Source: Phalacrocorax aristotelis
Taxonomy: Eukaryota > Chordata > Aves > Suliformes > Phalacrocoracidae
Direction: 5' to 3'
Assembly: GCF_949628215.1 (NCBI RefSeq)
Contig: NC_134280.1
Coordinates: 49,130,621 to 49,194,620 of the forward strand
DNA length: 64,000 bases
Positions 62,927 through 64,000 of this stretch are shown piece by piece. The notes below the pieces were generated by a model. It saw only the letters and a program-made list of their open reading frames with translations. It was not told the origin of the DNA and did no database searches. Position 1 is the stretch's first letter. Each line of letters starts with the position of its first letter. Made by a program: the position numbers and the translations under genes.

Positions 62927-64000
62927 TCATCATCTGCTGATAACTGCTTTGAGCTTCGAGTAGGGCTGAACAGAAGATCAGGTGAAGAGGCTGGACACCT
63001 CCCAGATCTACAGACACCCTTTTAAGTAAGTTTGTTGTCAATTTGAAGACCTGAAGTCATTGCTTGTCTATTACCACGTTATAGTTGCTCTTAATAGGAT
63101 AGCTGCTCTCCAAACAGTGGTAGCCTAACATTTTGCTAGCATGCCTATTATTATTCTGCCAGAATGCTAGGCCAAAGTGTCTGCAGGAGCAACATGCTGA
63201 TCCTCTGACTCCTCCTCAAGTACACATGCCTGTTCTGCAACAAATACCTGGCATCTTCACAGGCTGAGGGAGCTGCGAGACGTAGCAACTCAAACCTACT
63301 TGTACCAGCTGCCTGGACTTCACCCTGAGATCCCCACATCTATTTTACACTACTTTAATTGTAAAACCTCCATCCACAGTGAAGTAAGGATTCCTCTCTC
63401 CGTCCCACTCAGAAGTTAACATGCTTCTGAATGAGTCTGGGACCATCTACAATAACACCTGTGTTATAATCTGCTGTTCAAATGAAGTGATAAATAGGCA
63501 ATTTTACAAATGACAGACTGGCCTGGGAGGCAGCAGGGACCATGGAGTCCATGTGCTGTTGAAATAAGTGCGCAGATGAACCTACCGGTCATCTGAAATA
63601 CCTGTACCAACTAATATGAATATCTGCCTGCTGTATCTCACCTTACCTTTTAGTCTCCATGCAGATGGATCAATTGTGTTCTTGACAAGAACCCTCTCAA
63701 ATAATCAATCTTAGGAGGAGAGAAAAAGTGAAAGAGTAGGAAGCCTGGATTTAATCAGGGAATAGAGGAGCCGAGGAGAGAAGGAATTCACAACTGACAA
63801 AAACATTTCCGTCTAGCAAGTGTTATAAAACAGGGATATTAGAGAGCTAAATATTAAATGAAGGCTTTGCCTGAGCATAAAATATTCAGTGACATTTTAT
63901 TTGTATCCTTCCTTAAGTTCCTGCTTCTATTTAGTCTGCCTCTGAGTATTAAATTCCTGCTGTAGGCTGAATCTGGGCTAAGCTGATGCACAATAATTGC
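62927..64000. other. Intronic stretch to the end of the window, nothing recognised
   Basis: No LDL-receptor class A exon and no repeat family was recognised. LDLRAD3 continues beyond the window edge. Confidence 0.5.

Larger units (their letters stand above)
19837..64000 (-). other. LDLRAD3: Large LDLRAD3 intron upstream of the transmembrane exon (incomplete)
   Basis: The acceptor tract CTTCCTTTTCCTTTTGTCTTGCAG precedes 19836. No exon coding for an LDL-receptor class A repeat (Cys-rich with DxSDE) was recognised on the minus strand up to 64000, so the intron is at least 44 kb. The gene is very large in mammals too. Its phase is 1: one base of the split codon comes from the upstream exon. Repeats inside are listed separately; the rest is AT-rich sequence without recognised genes. 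Confidence 0.75.

Noticed and set aside
1-64000. CRISPR arrays, operons, phage or bacterial systems
   Set aside because: The DNA is avian genomic sequence; no regularly spaced repeats or bacterial gene organisation is present.

Overview
The window is vertebrate nuclear DNA, almost certainly from a bird. It has spliced exons with GT-AG junctions, AT-rich non-coding sequence, many 5'-truncated CR1 LINE copies ending in the ATTCTRTG-type 3' repeat, and one avian-style solo retroviral LTR. No prokaryotic feature, CRISPR array, operon or functional tRNA/rRNA gene is seen.

The only protein-coding gene I can support is the 3' part of LDLRAD3 (low density lipoprotein receptor class A domain containing 3) on the minus strand. 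Two coding exons are present: 19836-19491 (end of ectodomain, transmembrane helix, first part of the cytoplasmic tail with a PPSY motif) and 17775-17517 (rest of the tail with PPPY and LPPY motifs, then TAA). The reading frame joins exactly across the 1.7 kb intron. The stop is followed by about 4.7 kb that I read as one long 3' UTR, ending near an AATAAA at 12827-12822. The signal peptide and the three LDL-receptor class A repeats were not found and should lie upstream, beyond base 64000.

Layout: 1-12.8 kb is the flank downstream of LDLRAD3, with three CR1 fragments, one strong short palindrome and a possible regulatory block at 8.2-8.8 kb. 12.8-17.5 kb is the probable 3' UTR. 17.5-19.8 kb holds the two exons and their intron. 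19.8-64 kb is a single large LDLRAD3 intron. It contains a solo LTR (47.6-48.1 kb), three clear CR1 copies (48.4, 54.9 and 62.6 kb), two old decayed CR1 relics (29.2 and 31.5 kb), tRNA-like SINE relics (36.2 and 37.7-37.85 kb), low-complexity tracts, and homeobox-site-rich blocks that may be conserved enhancers.

No previously undescribed multi-gene system is evident. The more interesting items are small: a tandem NAGNAG acceptor at the last LDLRAD3 exon, complementary low-complexity tracts and a perfect 10-bp hairpin in the 3' UTR, a possible antisense 40-codon exon at 20836-20955, a CpG- and G-rich LTR inside the intron, and two tRNA-like blocks close together.
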